The notes: a model not told the origin generated them from the letters alone. Counted from the stretch's first letter, positions 9,564 to 20,016 are shown. The stretch: DNA of 64,000 nt from Pedobacter sp. MC2016-15 (GCF_026239695.1 NZ_JAPIVS010000003.1:558001-622000); one strand, 5' to 3'. Numbers and translations are program-made.

Positions 9564-11006
9564 CTATAAGGTTTTTACCCATTTTGATGAAACTGCAATC
9601 CCGGTAATCACCAGGATAAACCAGCAAAGAAGCGACAGGATCGTCATCAGCTGCTGATCTATTACCCATCCGATCGTCTTAAATTGATAATTGAAGTCCG
9701 GTTGTGAAGCCCAGTTGCTGCGGCTGATGCTGAGCGGTTTGTCTTTTTCACCGGGTTTTTCATTGCTGATATGATCAATCTGCAGCTGGTTCATATGCTG
9801 CGCCAGCTCATAGCGATAGGCTTCAGCCTGGTCCTGGAAATCTGTATAGGTTTTAAAATCCGCTGCCGTGAGGGCCATCGACAAGTTTTTGATGGCCAGA
9901 AAGGGGTTAAAATAACTGGCGGCTACCGCAAAGCTATTCTGCTTGCCAAATGTTCCGATCAGCTCTTTCTGATGACGGTTATAGATCTCTGCCGAGATTC
10001 TTTCCCCTTCGGCCATTACCGTTCCCCCGTAATTAAAGGGCAGCTTTTTCACGTCATCAACCTTATATTTTTTCAGGATATCCGCTTTAAATTTTGCGTA
10101 ATGCGGGTCGTCCGGGTTATGGCTGTCGCCCTGCTTTTGCAGATCCGATTCTATCGCGGCACCAAACTCTATTTTGGATGGGGCAGGGTACACACTTGCT
10201 CCTACAGCTTGTGTAATCCTGGGCATCACAATCATAAAAAATACCCAGAGCACCAGCAGGGTAGTCAATGCCGCTTTCGAAGTCTGATGAAAAGCAGATA
10301 CCAGTACGGCAATGCCGGAACAGATCACAAAGTACATTGCATAGCCCAGGATCAGCAGCAAGAGGCGAAGTGTAGCATCTGCCGACACCTGCCAGTTGCT
10401 CAACGCAGCCCAGAGAACGATCGTCAGCAGGATCACCGGGATAAACAGGCTGAAGCTCAGTGCAATGATCCCTAAAGTTTTTCCTGCCATTAATTGCCGC
10501 CAGCTGATGCCCTGACAGAGCAGGATCTTCAGTGTGCCCGTTTCACGTTCTGCGGAGATACTGCTGTACCCCATAAAGAAGATCAGCAGCGGTACCAGCA
10601 GCTGCAGCACCATCGCTACACTCATCTCACCAAAGCGTAACATCCCGTTGGAGAAACCCGCTTCACTGAAATTTACCGTATTTTGCTTGTGCGCCTCCAG
10701 AAATATGGAAACTCCGGCAAAACTTTCTATACCGAAATCAAAGAAACTGAGTTCATGTTTGTTCCTGAAAGCCAGGTAGCCATAATGTGCCATGCGGTGC
10801 GGATGTTTATCAGGCTTTGCCAGCCATTGCTCGCGGACAATCTCTTTGTATTTTAAGCGCTGGGCATTCTGGGCGCTGAAATTCTGCCAGCCAATATAGG
10901 TGGCCAGGCACAGCGCCAGTCCGAGGATCAGGGTAAGTGCCAGGGTGGCCCTGTTCTGAAAGGCATTTTTCCATGTCCTCGCTGCTATGATCAGTATTGG
11001 ATTCAT
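9564..11006 (-). CDS. ABC-2 type transporter permease, DUF3526-like (first permease)
   Basis: This 480-residue membrane protein has one N-terminal helix (about 18-40), a soluble extracytoplasmic region, and a block of five or so helices in the middle. After one of them comes the motif SISAERETGTLKILL, which ABC-2 permeases use near the ATPase contact. A second soluble region and a final helix complete it. The layout matches the DUF3526 group of Bacteroidota permeases, which are usually encoded as tandem pairs as here. It lies 21 nt downstream of the TonB receptor gene and 8 nt upstream of the second permease, so these genes are one transcription unit. Confidence 0.87.
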   Translation of the reverse strand: MNPILIIAARTWKNAFQNRATLALTLILGLALCLATYIGWQNFSAQNAQRLKYKEIVREQWLAKPDKHPHRMAHYGYLAFRNKHELSFFDFGIESFAGVSIFLEAHKQNTVNFSEAGFSNGMLRFGEMSVAMVLQLLVPLLIFFMGYSSISAERETGTLKILLCQGISWRQLMAGKTLGIIALSFSLFIPVILLTIVLWAALSNWQVSADATLRLLLLILGYAMYFVICSGIAVLVSAFHQTSKAALTTLLVLWVFFMIVMPRITQAVGASVYPAPSKIEFGAAIESDLQKQGDSHNPDDPHYAKFKADILKKYKVDDVKKLPFNYGGTVMAEGERISAEIYNRHQKELIGTFGKQNSFAVAASYFNPFLAIKNLSMALTAADFKTYTDFQDQAEAYRYELAQHMNQLQIDHISNEKPGEKDKPLSISRSNWASQPDFNYQFKTIGWVIDQQLMTILSLLCWFILVITGIAVSSKWVKTL

Positions 11007-11027
11007 TTGTATATTTTTTGGTTTTCC

Positions 11028-13361
11028 TTAAAATTTGTATATCACATTGAACATCACGTTTCTCGGCGTTCCCGGGAACAGGCGAAGGTAATTCTGGGCG
11101 CCCACCCAATAGGTTTTGTCGAACACGTTGTTGATATTCATAGCCAGTTGTACATTGCTTTTTTCCGGTGAATAGTAAACCGCGGCATCTACAATGGTAA
11201 AAGCCGGCAGGTTGAAATTGCGTATGTACAACGGCAGCTTGTCGCCGCTATACTGCAGTCCGGCACCAAAGCCGATACCCTTCAGCAGCTTGTTATCGCG
11301 CAGATCATATCTTGTCCATACGCTGCCGCTGTTTTTCGGCGTATTCTGTACCCGCTGACCGATTAAAGTTTTGTCGTTATCTTTTGTGACTACCGCATCG
11401 ATATAGCTGTAGCTGGCATTAAACTGCCAGTTGGGCAGGATAAATCCCGAAGCTTCAAACTCAATCCCCCTGCTGCGCTGTGCGCCACGTTCTACCAGCA
11501 GGTTTACATCTACAGGGTCGTTGGCGTTCAGCAACAGGTTTTTCTGGTTGATCTCAAACACAGCTACATTGACCATCAGCGCATTGTTAAACCATTCTGA
11601 TTTCGCGCCGATCTCTTTCAGGTTGCTCTCCAGTGGTTTGTAATTGCTGCCCGCAGGTGGCGGAACGATGACCAGTGCCGAGGTATTGCCCTGTGGCTGG
11701 TAACCCTGCAGGTAAGTACCGTAAATATTGATGTGTGAGGTAGCTGCATACGTGATGCCTGCCCTCGGCAACAATTTATGTCGGGAGATCTTACTTTCAT
11801 TGCTCAGCTTGTAGTTGCTGTAGTCCTCATACCATTCCTGTCTCAGGCCCAGCGTTACCGTCAGTTTTTTGTATTTGATCTGATCCTGCAGGTACAGGGC
11901 ATTTACCAGGTAATAGGATGGAGGTATCTCAGTCTTCGTAAAGATATAGTCGCTCAGGTTGCGGATAGTATAACTGGGACTGGAGAGATTGAAATGTGGC
12001 ACATTGGGTACCGGTCCGCTAACGCCATTGATTACCTGCAGCTGGTACAGGTCTTTCTTTGCCGGGTCATACCTTGCAGCGATGGTACCATCCTTAAGCC
12101 TGTAGCCTGCGGCGCCGTTTTCGCCGTTGCCGCGGTATTTCTGCGTGCTGATCAGGTCGTACCCGATCACCAGTTTCTGGTTTACCGCAGCTGTATTGGC
12201 ATTGATGCTGAAATAGGTGCTCAGGTTATCTGTGCTCCATTTTTGCTGCCGTTGTATCGCCCGCATCGCAGCGAGGCTGGGAATGGCGATATTGTTTTCA
12301 TCAACGGCGAAAGCATTCGTGGTTCGGTGTTCGATCAGGTCGTCGTTCATCGTTTGCTTCATGTAGGCCACATTGAACACGATGTCTGGTGTGAAGGTGT
12401 GCGACATGTTGGTCATCAGCATCAGGTCCTGCGCATGGTAATAGTCATTGCTGGCCCCCATGTTAAAGCTGGAGGGAGTACTGTTCAGGTCAGTTTTTCC
12501 CGCTATGGCACCAAAGATCGCCTGCCCGCGGTCGAGCCTCGACTTATTATTGTTCAGCACCAGCTCCACATTGATATTGGTGTTGGCATCAGGTATATAA
12601 GAAAACGACGGAGCGATCAGATAGGCCTTTTTAAATTGCAGATCCCTGAAGCTTTTGCTGTCTTCATACCCGATGTTGAGCCTGTACAGTAAAGTTTTTT
12701 CTGCATTCATCGGACCCGTGAAATCCAGGGCAGACCTGATGGTGCTAAAGCTGCCGGCAGAAACGCTGATCTGCTTTCTGTCCTCATTGAGCGGCTTTTT
12801 GGTGACCATGTTGATGCTTCCACCGGGGTCAACACTGGAAAAGTTAGCACTGGCAGGGCCCTTGATCACCTCAATCCTTTCCAGGTTGCTGGTTAATGGC
12901 TGGTTGAAAAAAGGCTGGCGCGTACGCATCCCGTTGATGATGGAACCTTCTTCATTCTGGTTGATACCGCGGATGGTAAACTGGTTGTAAAAGCTGCTTT
13001 GTGATACACTGGCCACATTCTTTACTGCGTCTGCCAGGGTAAACGCCTGTCTGTCGACGATCAGTTCCTTGGAAACCGTAGAAATAGCCTGTGGTATTTC
13101 CTTGTTCACAGCAGCAATTTTTGTAGCGGAGAAGGAATAATCGGTAAAGTACTTGCGTCCCTTGTTACCCACTATTTCTACGGTCTGCAGGTTTTCGGCC
13201 AGCTTCCTTGCCGTATCTTTCTGAATGGCAGGGACAGCCTTTCTGGGTACTGTATCCACACGGAGGCTATCCTTAACCTGTGCCGAAAGACTGAAATTGC
13301 AGATGAACAGCAGGCAAAGCAGCCCGAATATTTTATCAAAAGATGGAGAGAGTTTAATCAT
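11028..13361 (-). CDS. TonB-dependent siderophore-type receptor
   Basis: This 777-residue outer-membrane protein has a signal peptide (about 1-27), a plug domain (about 70-200, with IPQAISTVSKELI, NVASVSQSSFYNQFTIRGI and VIKGPASANFSSVDPGGSINMVTKKP) and a 22-strand barrel. It ends NNVFDKTYWVGAQNYLRLFPGTPRNVMFNVIYKF-like, with PGTPRNV and a terminal Phe as in the FhuA/FoxA family. It should import a ferric siderophore or another metal chelate with TonB energy. It has no STN domain, so it probably does not signal to a sigma factor. It is embedded in an ABC-2 operon between the ATPase gene (13 nt upstream) and the permeases, which is an uncommon arrangement. Confidence 0.93.
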   Translation of the reverse strand: MIKLSPSFDKIFGLLCLLFICNFSLSAQVKDSLRVDTVPRKAVPAIQKDTARKLAENLQTVEIVGNKGRKYFTDYSFSATKIAAVNKEIPQAISTVSKELIVDRQAFTLADAVKNVASVSQSSFYNQFTIRGINQNEEGSIINGMRTRQPFFNQPLTSNLERIEVIKGPASANFSSVDPGGSINMVTKKPLNEDRKQISVSAGSFSTIRSALDFTGPMNAEKTLLYRLNIGYEDSKSFRDLQFKKAYLIAPSFSYIPDANTNINVELVLNNNKSRLDRGQAIFGAIAGKTDLNSTPSSFNMGASNDYYHAQDLMLMTNMSHTFTPDIVFNVAYMKQTMNDDLIEHRTTNAFAVDENNIAIPSLAAMRAIQRQQKWSTDNLSTYFSINANTAAVNQKLVIGYDLISTQKYRGNGENGAAGYRLKDGTIAARYDPAKKDLYQLQVINGVSGPVPNVPHFNLSSPSYTIRNLSDYIFTKTEIPPSYYLVNALYLQDQIKYKKLTVTLGLRQEWYEDYSNYKLSNESKISRHKLLPRAGITYAATSHINIYGTYLQGYQPQGNTSALVIVPPPAGSNYKPLESNLKEIGAKSEWFNNALMVNVAVFEINQKNLLLNANDPVDVNLLVERGAQRSRGIEFEASGFILPNWQFNASYSYIDAVVTKDNDKTLIGQRVQNTPKNSGSVWTRYDLRDNKLLKGIGFGAGLQYSGDKLPLYIRNFNLPAFTIVDAAVYYSPEKSNVQLAMNINNVFDKTYWVGAQNYLRLFPGTPRNVMFNVIYKF

Positions 13362-13374
13362 GGAGAGAGATCAC

Positions 13375-14070
13375 TTAGATAGTTTGCAGGTACAGTTCCT
13401 GGAGGTCACTGGCATTGATATCTGCCGCTTTCAGCGTGTGTATCAGTTGTCCTTTGCGCATAATGCCGATATCGGTGCCTACGTTAACAGCATTAAAGAT
13501 ATCATGCGTGGCCATCAGCACAGATTTTCCCTGCTGGCCCAGCTCTTTTACCAGCGCTGTAAACTCATTGGTGGCTTTTGGGTCCAGACCACTGGTAGGT
13601 TCATCCATCAGGATTACCTCGGCATCTTTTGCCAGGGCGATCGCGATGCCAACCTTCTGGCGCATACCCTTGCTGAAACCTGCCAGGTTTTTATAGTGTG
13701 CTTCTTTTTGTAATCCGCATTGCGACAGAAAGGCTGTGAGTTGTTCCTTCTGATAGCTGAATCCTGCAAGTCTGCTGAAATAATCCAGGTTTTCTACTGC
13801 GGTCAGGTTACCATAGAGCATGACCACCTCAGGGATATAGGCCAGGTGTTTACGCCGTTCGGCACTGTCGGCCGTAATTTCCGTATTGTTGATCAGGATC
13901 TGTCCTGAAGTTGGCGTAATGAAACCCAGGAAAAGGTTGATGGTAGTCGTTTTTCCGGCACCGTTCTGCCCCAGCAGGCAGAAGATTTCCCCGGCTTTGA
14001 CTTCAAGGTTGAGTTGATCCAGCGCCAGGTGCGAAGAATACTGTTTTGACAGTGATACTGCTTTGAGCAT
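13375..14070 (-). CDS. ABC transporter ATP-binding protein (ABC-2/NosF-like)
   Basis: This 231-residue ATPase has Walker A GQNGAGKTT (about residues 34-42), a Q-loop region, the signature LAGFSKGMRQKV (about 128), Walker B VILMDEPTSGLD and the switch histidine in ATHD. It resembles ATPases of ABC-2 systems such as NosF and drug or copper exporters, and not those of typical siderophore importers. It should power the two permeases encoded downstream. It is the first gene of the operon ATPase, TonB receptor, permease, permease. The hybrid kinase gene ends 63 nt upstream. Confidence 0.94.
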   Translation of the reverse strand: MLKAVSLSKQYSSHLALDQLNLEVKAGEIFCLLGQNGAGKTTTINLFLGFITPTSGQILINNTEITADSAERRKHLAYIPEVVMLYGNLTAVENLDYFSRLAGFSYQKEQLTAFLSQCGLQKEAHYKNLAGFSKGMRQKVGIAIALAKDAEVILMDEPTSGLDPKATNEFTALVKELGQQGKSVLMATHDIFNAVNVGTDIGIMRKGQLIHTLKAADINASDLQELYLQTI

Positions 14071-14133
14071 AATGAGATAAAAATTAAAAAACAGGATGTT
14101 GCATCTAGTATTTGTAAATGCAACAAAGTTACT

Positions 14134-17100
14134 TTAATATCTCAAACTTTCATATGCAATTTTAAATATGTCTTTCAGTTTTTCCAGGCTCATGGGTTTC
14201 GACAGGTATTCATCCATCCCACCTTTCAGATAAATTTCCCGTTCTTCGGGCATCGCATTTGCCGTGAGCGCCACGATATAGGGCTGATAGGGAAGGGTTT
14301 GACGGATAAGCCTTGTAGCTTCCATACCATCCATCACAGGCATCTGTATATCCATGAGCACCACATCAAAATGATGCAGCATCAGCTGCTCCACTGCCTG
14401 TTTACCATTGTTTGCCATCTCAATCCTGTAGCCCAGTTTCTGAAGTACCCTTTCAATCAGCTTCTGGTTGATCAGATTATCCTCTGCCACCAGGATCTTC
14501 AGGGGATAGTTTTCACTGAAACTTTCGCTGAGTAACTGCTCCCTTTTGCGGGCAGCATCGGTCTGCTCTTGTGCCGCTGCGGATGTCTGCTGCATACTGG
14601 CCCTTACCACAGCATTGAAATGAAAGACAGAACCTTCATTCAGGACACTGTCTACCCAGATTTCTCCGCCCATGAGTTTGATAATTCGTTCACTGATGAC
14701 CAGCCCTAGACCGGTCCCTCCATATTTCCGTGTGGTAGAAGAATCTACCTGCGAAAAAGGTTTAAAGAGGTCGTTCAGTTTATCTGCAGGAATACCTATC
14801 CCCGTATCTTTTACGCTAAACTCAATCAGTAATTTCTGGTCTTCAAGAATTTTGCTGAGGCGTACCTGTAAATATACTTCACCTTTTTCGGTGAACTTGA
14901 GGGCATTGTTGATCAGGTTGATCAGCACCTGTTTCAGACGCAGACTGTCGCCGGTAATCTGCTGCGGCAGTTCGGAGGCGATGTCGTATCTGAGCTTAAC
15001 CCTCTGGCGGGCAGAGTTCTGTGAGAACATGTCCATCACCTCTTCGATAGAAGTCCTCAGGTTAAAATCCTGCTGTTCGATATCCATTTTTCCGGATTCA
15101 ATCTTGGAGAAATCCAGGATATCATTGATCACACTCAGGAGGTTCTGACCACTTTTGATAATCGCGTCTGTATATTCTTTCTGCTCTTCGGTAAGATTCG
15201 TTTCCGTTAACAGGGAGGCCATACCCACCACACCGTTCATCGGCGTGCGGATCTCATGGCTCATGCTGGCGAGGAAAGTACTTTTTGCCTGGTTGGCCTT
15301 ATCCGCTTCGGTGCGGGCAAGGTGTTCCTGTTCCTTCTGGTGCTGCAGCTCTTCGGACTGGATCATCAGTTCTTCCGACTGTGCCTGCAGTTCCTCAGAT
15401 TGTACCTGCAGTTCTTCATTGATGGCCTGCAGCTCCTGTGCCTGTTTCAGTACTTCGGAGGTACGCTCGCCAACCTGCTGCTCCAGCGTCGCCTTCTGAC
15501 TAACAATAGCGTTTACCCTGAGGTACCAGATGAGGTAGATCAGTCCGGAAATGATGACGACCGATAGCATTTTAAACCACCAGGTTAACCAGAAAGGCGG
15601 CACAATAGTCACTCTAAGGCTGATGACAGATTCTACAGATCCGCGCTGGTCGCTGTTACGGCATTTCACCAGGAACGTGTAGTTGCCATGCGGCAGATTG
15701 GTATAGGAAGCAGAATTTTTGCGGCCGACATTGTTCCAGCCCTTGTCAAAACCCTTCAGCATATAGGAGTAATTTTTCTTCCCGTGGGAGAGGAAGTCCA
15801 GCAATGCAAAATCAAATGATAACGTAGACTGCTCATAAGATAAAGTGATACACCGGGCTTCAGAAATATCCTGCTTCAGCACCGAAGTATCCTGGCTGTC
15901 TTTGGCTACGGGCACCTCCTTATTAAACAGCTGAAAGCCGGTGAGCAACAGTGGCGCAGTAGACTTGCCGACCATGATCTGGCTGGGATAAAACTTGTTG
16001 AAACCATTTACGCCACCAAAAAATAATTCGCCCGTGCTGCTTTTCAGTGCCGAATGGGGTTTGAATTCATCTTCCTGTAAACCATCTTCTTCCGTAAAGT
16101 TGGTAAAAGCAGCCGACTTGCGGTTAAACCTTGATAAGCCACTATTGGTACTTACCCAGAGATTGTGGTGGTCATCTTCCAGAATAGCATAGGTGAAATC
16201 ATTCTGCAGGCCGTCCTCGGTAGAAAAACGTTTGAAGTCGGACGTCGCCGGATTATACAAGTTAAGTCCATTGAAAGTACAGAGCCATATCCTGCCGTCA
16301 TGGTCTTCCTTAATATCAACAACTGTGTTGTTACTGATGCTTGTGCGGGAAGGGCTATGCCTGAAATGTTTAAAGCGGCCTGTTTTGATATCAAGAATAT
16401 CCAGTCCGGCATCATTGGTGCCTATCCAGAGATTACCCTTACTATCTTTTAACAGGGAGTTGATACGGTCGCTCGCAATGCTTGTCGGGTCATCATCATT
16501 GTGCCTGTAGTGACTGAATTTATTGGTAACAGGATCAAACAGCTCGAGCCCTGCTCCAAAGGTACCTATCCAGATTTTGCCGTCAGCATCCGGCTGGAGG
16601 GTGTAAATATTATCGATGCCCAGACTATTATCATCCTTACTATTGTGTTTATACGATCTGAACTGCTTCGTTTTCAGGTCGAGCACATTGATCCCGCCAC
16701 CCCAGGTGGCTATCCAGAGCTGCTTCAGTTTATCCTCTTTAATATCCAGCACATAGTCCCCGGAGATGCTGTTCTTTCCTTCCTGGTGTTTATAGGCCTT
16801 AAATTCATCCGTGGCATTATTAAAAGCATTGAGGCCGCCGCCATCAGTTCCCAGCCAGAAGTTGTGCTCGGAGTCTTCGAAAATACTAAGCACAAAGTTG
16901 TTGGAAAGGCTGTTTGGGTTCCGGCTGTGTTTATAATGCGAGAAATTGGTGCTGTATTTTTTATAAAGATGAAGGCCCCCGCTAAATGTTCCTGCCCACA
17001 TATTGCCAAAACGGTCTTTACAAAGCGCATCTACGGAATTGGTGCTGAGGCTGCTTTCGTCGATCTCATCATGGACATAAGTTTCAAAAGTGTTCTTCTC

Positions 17101-18066
17101 ATAGTTGAAAACACTGAGTCCCTGGTTTTCTGTACCCACCCAGAGATTTTTATAATCATCTTCGGCAATGCTCTGTATACTATTGCCGGGTAATGAATTT
17201 TTTGCCTTTTTATCCGTTTTAAAATTTTTGAAAGAACCGATGCTGTAATCATATAGGTTTAAGCCACTGTCGTTTGTCCCGATCCAGAGCTTACGGCCGC
17301 TGTCTTCAAAAAGATAAGTGATCTTATTGCCCGAGATGCTGCCCGGAACACGGTCCTCATGTAAAAACCTTTTGAAGGTTCGGGTCTTGCTGTCAAAGCG
17401 GTTCAGCCCGTTCTTTTGGTCGCCCGCCCAGATATTGTTGCGGCTGTCCTTAAAAACCGTAATGATGTTATCCCCGCTGATACTGCCGGGGTCAAGCTTT
17501 TGATTACGGTAATGTATCACTCTGGCTGATACCGGGTCAAAGCAGTCGAGCCCCTCATTTTGAGTAGCAATCCAGATCTTCCCTTCCTCATCAAAGGTGA
17601 TCTTTGGAAGAAAATTGCTGGCGATCGTACGATGATTTCCACGCTCATGTTTGTAATGCGTAAACTTGTTGGTCCTGCGGTCAAACTTGTTCAGTCCGCC
17701 GCCCATTGTTGCCACCCAGATATTGCCCTGTTTGTCTTCGGCAATGTGAGAAATATAGTTGTTGCTGATGGTGCTGGGGTCATCCGGGTTGTTGCGGAAT
17801 ACTTTGATCCTGTATCCGTCGTACCTGTTCAATCCATCGCGCGTAGCTATCCACATAAAACCCCGGTTTCCCTGGTAAATAAAATTCACATTTCTTTCGG
17901 ACAGGCCATTCCTGTATCCGATATGAGAAAAGTGTATTTGCTGAGATTGTGAGAATGCCAATACAGAGATTGCCTGAAGCAAAATGAACAGCAGTGGTTT
18001 AAATTTGGAGGTCAATGGAATGGTCAATAAATGGTTTAGTGTGAAGCCATTGGAAGATTCTGGCAA
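14134..18066 (-). CDS. Hybrid two-component sensor kinase with 14 propeller repeats, Y_Y_Y domain and C-terminal receiver
   Basis: This 1310-residue sensor has an N-terminal signal/anchor (about 20-40). Fourteen Reg_prop repeats follow, each with a W-[IVLA]-[AGCS]-T-x(3)-GL core (for example [18 protein letters not shown]), enough for two seven-bladed propellers. Next come a Y_Y_Y domain, one membrane helix (near [20 protein letters not shown]), a coiled coil with four EELQxQS heptads, HisKA with SHEIRTP, HATPase with GTGLGL, and a receiver domain with phosphoacceptor in VLMDIQMP. Unlike classic Bacteroidota hybrid regulators it has no AraC DNA-binding domain, so it must pass the signal to another protein. 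It lies upstream of the ABC/TonB operon and divergent from the asparaginase gene. The ligand is unknown. Confidence 0.93.
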   Translation of the reverse strand: MPESSNGFTLNHLLTIPLTSKFKPLLFILLQAISVLAFSQSQQIHFSHIGYRNGLSERNVNFIYQGNRGFMWIATRDGLNRYDGYRIKVFRNNPDDPSTISNNYISHIAEDKQGNIWVATMGGGLNKFDRRTNKFTHYKHERGNHRTIASNFLPKITFDEEGKIWIATQNEGLDCFDPVSARVIHYRNQKLDPGSISGDNIITVFKDSRNNIWAGDQKNGLNRFDSKTRTFKRFLHEDRVPGSISGNKITYLFEDSGRKLWIGTNDSGLNLYDYSIGSFKNFKTDKKAKNSLPGNSIQSIAEDDYKNLWVGTENQGLSVFNYEKNTFETYVHDEIDESSLSTNSVDALCKDRFGNMWAGTFSGGLHLYKKYSTNFSHYKHSRNPNSLSNNFVLSIFEDSEHNFWLGTDGGGLNAFNNATDEFKAYKHQEGKNSISGDYVLDIKEDKLKQLWIATWGGGINVLDLKTKQFRSYKHNSKDDNSLGIDNIYTLQPDADGKIWIGTFGAGLELFDPVTNKFSHYRHNDDDPTSIASDRINSLLKDSKGNLWIGTNDAGLDILDIKTGRFKHFRHSPSRTSISNNTVVDIKEDHDGRIWLCTFNGLNLYNPATSDFKRFSTEDGLQNDFTYAILEDDHHNLWVSTNSGLSRFNRKSAAFTNFTEEDGLQEDEFKPHSALKSSTGELFFGGVNGFNKFYPSQIMVGKSTAPLLLTGFQLFNKEVPVAKDSQDTSVLKQDISEARCITLSYEQSTLSFDFALLDFLSHGKKNYSYMLKGFDKGWNNVGRKNSASYTNLPHGNYTFLVKCRNSDQRGSVESVISLRVTIVPPFWLTWWFKMLSVVIISGLIYLIWYLRVNAIVSQKATLEQQVGERTSEVLKQAQELQAINEELQVQSEELQAQSEELMIQSEELQHQKEQEHLARTEADKANQAKSTFLASMSHEIRTPMNGVVGMASLLTETNLTEEQKEYTDAIIKSGQNLLSVINDILDFSKIESGKMDIEQQDFNLRTSIEEVMDMFSQNSARQRVKLRYDIASELPQQITGDSLRLKQVLINLINNALKFTEKGEVYLQVRLSKILEDQKLLIEFSVKDTGIGIPADKLNDLFKPFSQVDSSTTRKYGGTGLGLVISERIIKLMGGEIWVDSVLNEGSVFHFNAVVRASMQQTSAAAQEQTDAARKREQLLSESFSENYPLKILVAEDNLINQKLIERVLQKLGYRIEMANNGKQAVEQLMLHHFDVVLMDIQMPVMDGMEATRLIRQTLPYQPYIVALTANAMPEEREIYLKGGMDEYLSKPMSLEKLKDIFKIAYESLRY

Positions 18067-18070
18067 TCAG

Positions 18071-18102
18071 ACACAAGATAACACTTAATTGTGTTATTGT
18101 GT
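18071..18102. promoter_or_regulatory. Palindromic candidate operator between divergent genes
   Basis: ATAACAC (18078-18084) and GTGTTAT (18091-18097) form a perfect inverted repeat around TTAATT. The symmetry extends imperfectly outward as ACACAA and TTGTGT. It is centred in the 71-nt gap between the divergent kinase and asparaginase genes, where it could bind a dimeric regulator. No regulator can be named from the sequence. Confidence 0.35.
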
Positions 18103-18137
18103 GATAAATAAGAATATTATTCAATATCTTCATCTTT

Positions 18138-19178
18138 ATGTTGAAATCATTAAAAACTGCTACCGTACTTTTGTTATGTTTATTGTCGGATGTAACATTT
18201 GGCCAAACCGGAGGGCCAAAATATGTGATGGTTATCCACGGTGGTGCCGGCACCCTGAGCCGCAAAAATATGAGCCCTGAAAAGGAAGCTGCCTATCGTG
18301 CGGCGCTGAAACTGGCCTTGCAGACAGGTTATACGGCAATAAAATCCGGAAAGTCGAGTCTCGATGCTGTGGAAGCTACCATTCATACACTTGAAGATAA
18401 CCCGCTTTTTAACGCCGGTAAGGGCGCTGTATTCACACATGAGGGCAGGAATGAGATGGATGCCGCTGTGATGGATGGCAAAACAATGAAGGCCGGTGCA
18501 GTTGCAGGAGTGACCGTGATCAGGAACCCGATATCTGCGGCGAGGGCGGTGATGGAAAAATCTGAACACGTAATGATGGCAGGCCCGGGAGCAGAGGCCT
18601 TTGCGAAACAAGCCGGACTGGCAATTGTAGATCCCTCTTATTTTTACACCAAAGAACGCTGGGATGGTCTGCAGAAGGCCCTCCGTGAAGATTCTGCGAA
18701 AGCGGTGCTAGACCATGGCAGCAAAAAATCGATGCTGCTGGGGACCCAGAACCGGGATAATAAATTTGGTACCGTTGGGGCTGTGGCACTGGACAATGCG
18801 GGCAACCTCGCTGCGGGAACTTCTACCGGAGGGATGACCAATAAAAAGTATGGCAGGATAGGGGATTCCCCGGTTATCGGTGCGGGTACTTATGCCAATA
18901 ATGCCACTGCCGGGATCTCCTGCACGGGATGGGGTGAGTTTTATATCAGGAATGTGGTGGCTTATGATATCTCTGCGATGATGGAATATAAAAATATGAC
19001 TGTTGCCGATGCTGCACAGGCGGCAATAGCTAAGGTGGGAAACATGGGTGGTGATGGCGGCCTGATTGCACTGGATGCAAAGGGCCATGCAGCCATGCCA
19101 TTCAATACCGAAGGTATGTATAGGGGCACAGTTACCGAAGATGGTAAAATTGAAGTGTTTATCTTTAAAAAGGAATAA
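18138..19178 (+). CDS. Exported isoaspartyl peptidase / L-asparaginase (Ntn-hydrolase)
   Basis: This 346-residue protein has a signal peptide (about 1-22, ending FGQ), so it acts in the periplasm or outside. The plant-type asparaginase fold is clear: MVIHGGAGT at the start (about 31-39), NPLFNAGKGAVF, and the autocleavage site before Thr212 in KFGTVGAVALD. Substrate-binding residues follow in GRIGDSPVIGAGTYA. Members cleave themselves into two subunits and hydrolyse isoaspartyl dipeptides or asparagine. Glycosylasparaginase is the closest alternative function. It is followed by a small lipoprotein gene 15 nt downstream, probably in the same transcript. Confidence 0.94.
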   Translation: MLKSLKTATVLLLCLLSDVTFGQTGGPKYVMVIHGGAGTLSRKNMSPEKEAAYRAALKLALQTGYTAIKSGKSSLDAVEATIHTLEDNPLFNAGKGAVFTHEGRNEMDAAVMDGKTMKAGAVAGVTVIRNPISAARAVMEKSEHVMMAGPGAEAFAKQAGLAIVDPSYFYTKERWDGLQKALREDSAKAVLDHGSKKSMLLGTQNRDNKFGTVGAVALDNAGNLAAGTSTGGMTNKKYGRIGDSPVIGAGTYANNATAGISCTGWGEFYIRNVVAYDISAMMEYKNMTVADAAQAAIAKVGNMGGDGGLIALDAKGHAAMPFNTEGMYRGTVTEDGKIEVFIFKKE

Positions 19179-19193
19179 GTTAATGCTGCCGGT

Positions 19194-19562
19194 ATGAAAA
19201 AGTTGACGCTCTCTCTATTATTATTAGCCATGGTGGCTGCCTGTGTGAAACCCACCAGCCGCAGAAACTACAAGTATACCTTGACCAGGGAAAATAAGCT
19301 CTATATCGAGATCTATAAAGCAGGCATCCTCGGCAGGTTAAACGCCCGGTATCTTACCGATTCAATCAACTTCAGGAAATATCTTGGCAAGGTAGATGAT
19401 GAAAAGGAACAGCTTCATTGCAGGATCAACGGTGATGATATTGAGGTAGAAAGAAGGGAAAGAGTAAAAGGGCAGGGTATTCAGCCTGATCTGCAAATCG
19501 TTGTTTCTACAGCTCATTATAGTTTAAAGGAGCTGAAGAAACAACATATATTTGAAGAATAG
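19194..19562 (+). CDS. Small hypothetical lipoprotein
   Basis: This 122-residue protein has a lipoprotein signal peptide (LLLLAMVAAC, Cys at about residue 17). The mature part is charged, with KLYIEIYKAGILGRLNARYLTDS near its start, and has no domain I recognise. It lies 15 nt downstream of the asparaginase gene, so the two are probably co-transcribed. A convergent lipoprotein gene ends 16 nt after its stop. It is likely periplasmic, anchored to a membrane. The function is unknown. Confidence 0.72.
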   Translation: MKKLTLSLLLLAMVAACVKPTSRRNYKYTLTRENKLYIEIYKAGILGRLNARYLTDSINFRKYLGKVDDEKEQLHCRINGDDIEVERRERVKGQGIQPDLQIVVSTAHYSLKELKKQHIFEE

Positions 19563-19578
19563 TAATAGCTTAAATGAC

Positions 19579-19986
19579 TTACTGCTTTTCGTAATGTGAT
19601 TCTGTGCCGTCAGCAGCAATTACTCCAAGAAAGACAACCAGTTTTTTACCCTCCAGGTGGATGTAGAGCTGGATTTGATTGTCGTTACTCAGCGTCAGGC
19701 TATAGTTTGACTTGAGGTTATTGATTGGTCTGACATCAGGCTGGATGGTAAATGTTCCGCTGGATTGGAGCTTGTTTTCATTGTACCACTCATAGTTATT
19801 TCCATTGAATTTCAGGACATTTCCATTACCTGATTTAAAGTTTGGATCAACGCCGGCTACCTGTATGCCTTCGATGCGTCTGAGTTCCCAGCTGCCCTGC
19901 AGGTTAGATTCCTGTTCTTTCTTTTTACAGCTGATCAGCGAGAAAATGAGCAACAGGCTGAAGGAGAGTGTTAAGATTTTTTTCAT
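19579..19986 (-). CDS. Small lipocalin-like hypothetical lipoprotein
   Basis: This is a 135-residue protein from the ATG at 19984-19986. A start 30 nt further upstream is possible but would put extra residues before the signal peptide. The lipobox is SLISC (Cys at about 19) followed by KKKEQE. The mature sequence has LQGSWELRRIEG at its start and then beta-strand-like segments, as seen in short lipocalin-like (META/DUF-type) proteins of Bacteroidota. That likeness is tentative. Its role is unknown. It converges on the preceding lipoprotein gene. Confidence 0.72.
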   Translation of the reverse strand: MKKILTLSFSLLLIFSLISCKKKEQESNLQGSWELRRIEGIQVAGVDPNFKSGNGNVLKFNGNNYEWYNENKLQSSGTFTIQPDVRPINNLKSNYSLTLSNDNQIQLYIHLEGKKLVVFLGVIAADGTESHYEKQ

Positions 19987-20016
19987 GATTATGTAGGTTT
20001 TGTTGGTAGAACGCAT

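Noticed and set aside
9771..10475. A 234-codon open frame on the plus strand
   Set aside because: It is antisense to the first ABC permease gene and has no plausible start context or domain.
11778..12692. A 304-codon open frame on the plus strand
   Set aside because: It lies wholly antisense to the TonB-dependent receptor gene, whose domains are clear, and its translation has no recognisable motif.
16501..17193. A 230-codon open frame on the plus strand
   Set aside because: It is antisense to the propeller repeats of the hybrid kinase; repeated codon patterns in that gene produce open antisense frames.
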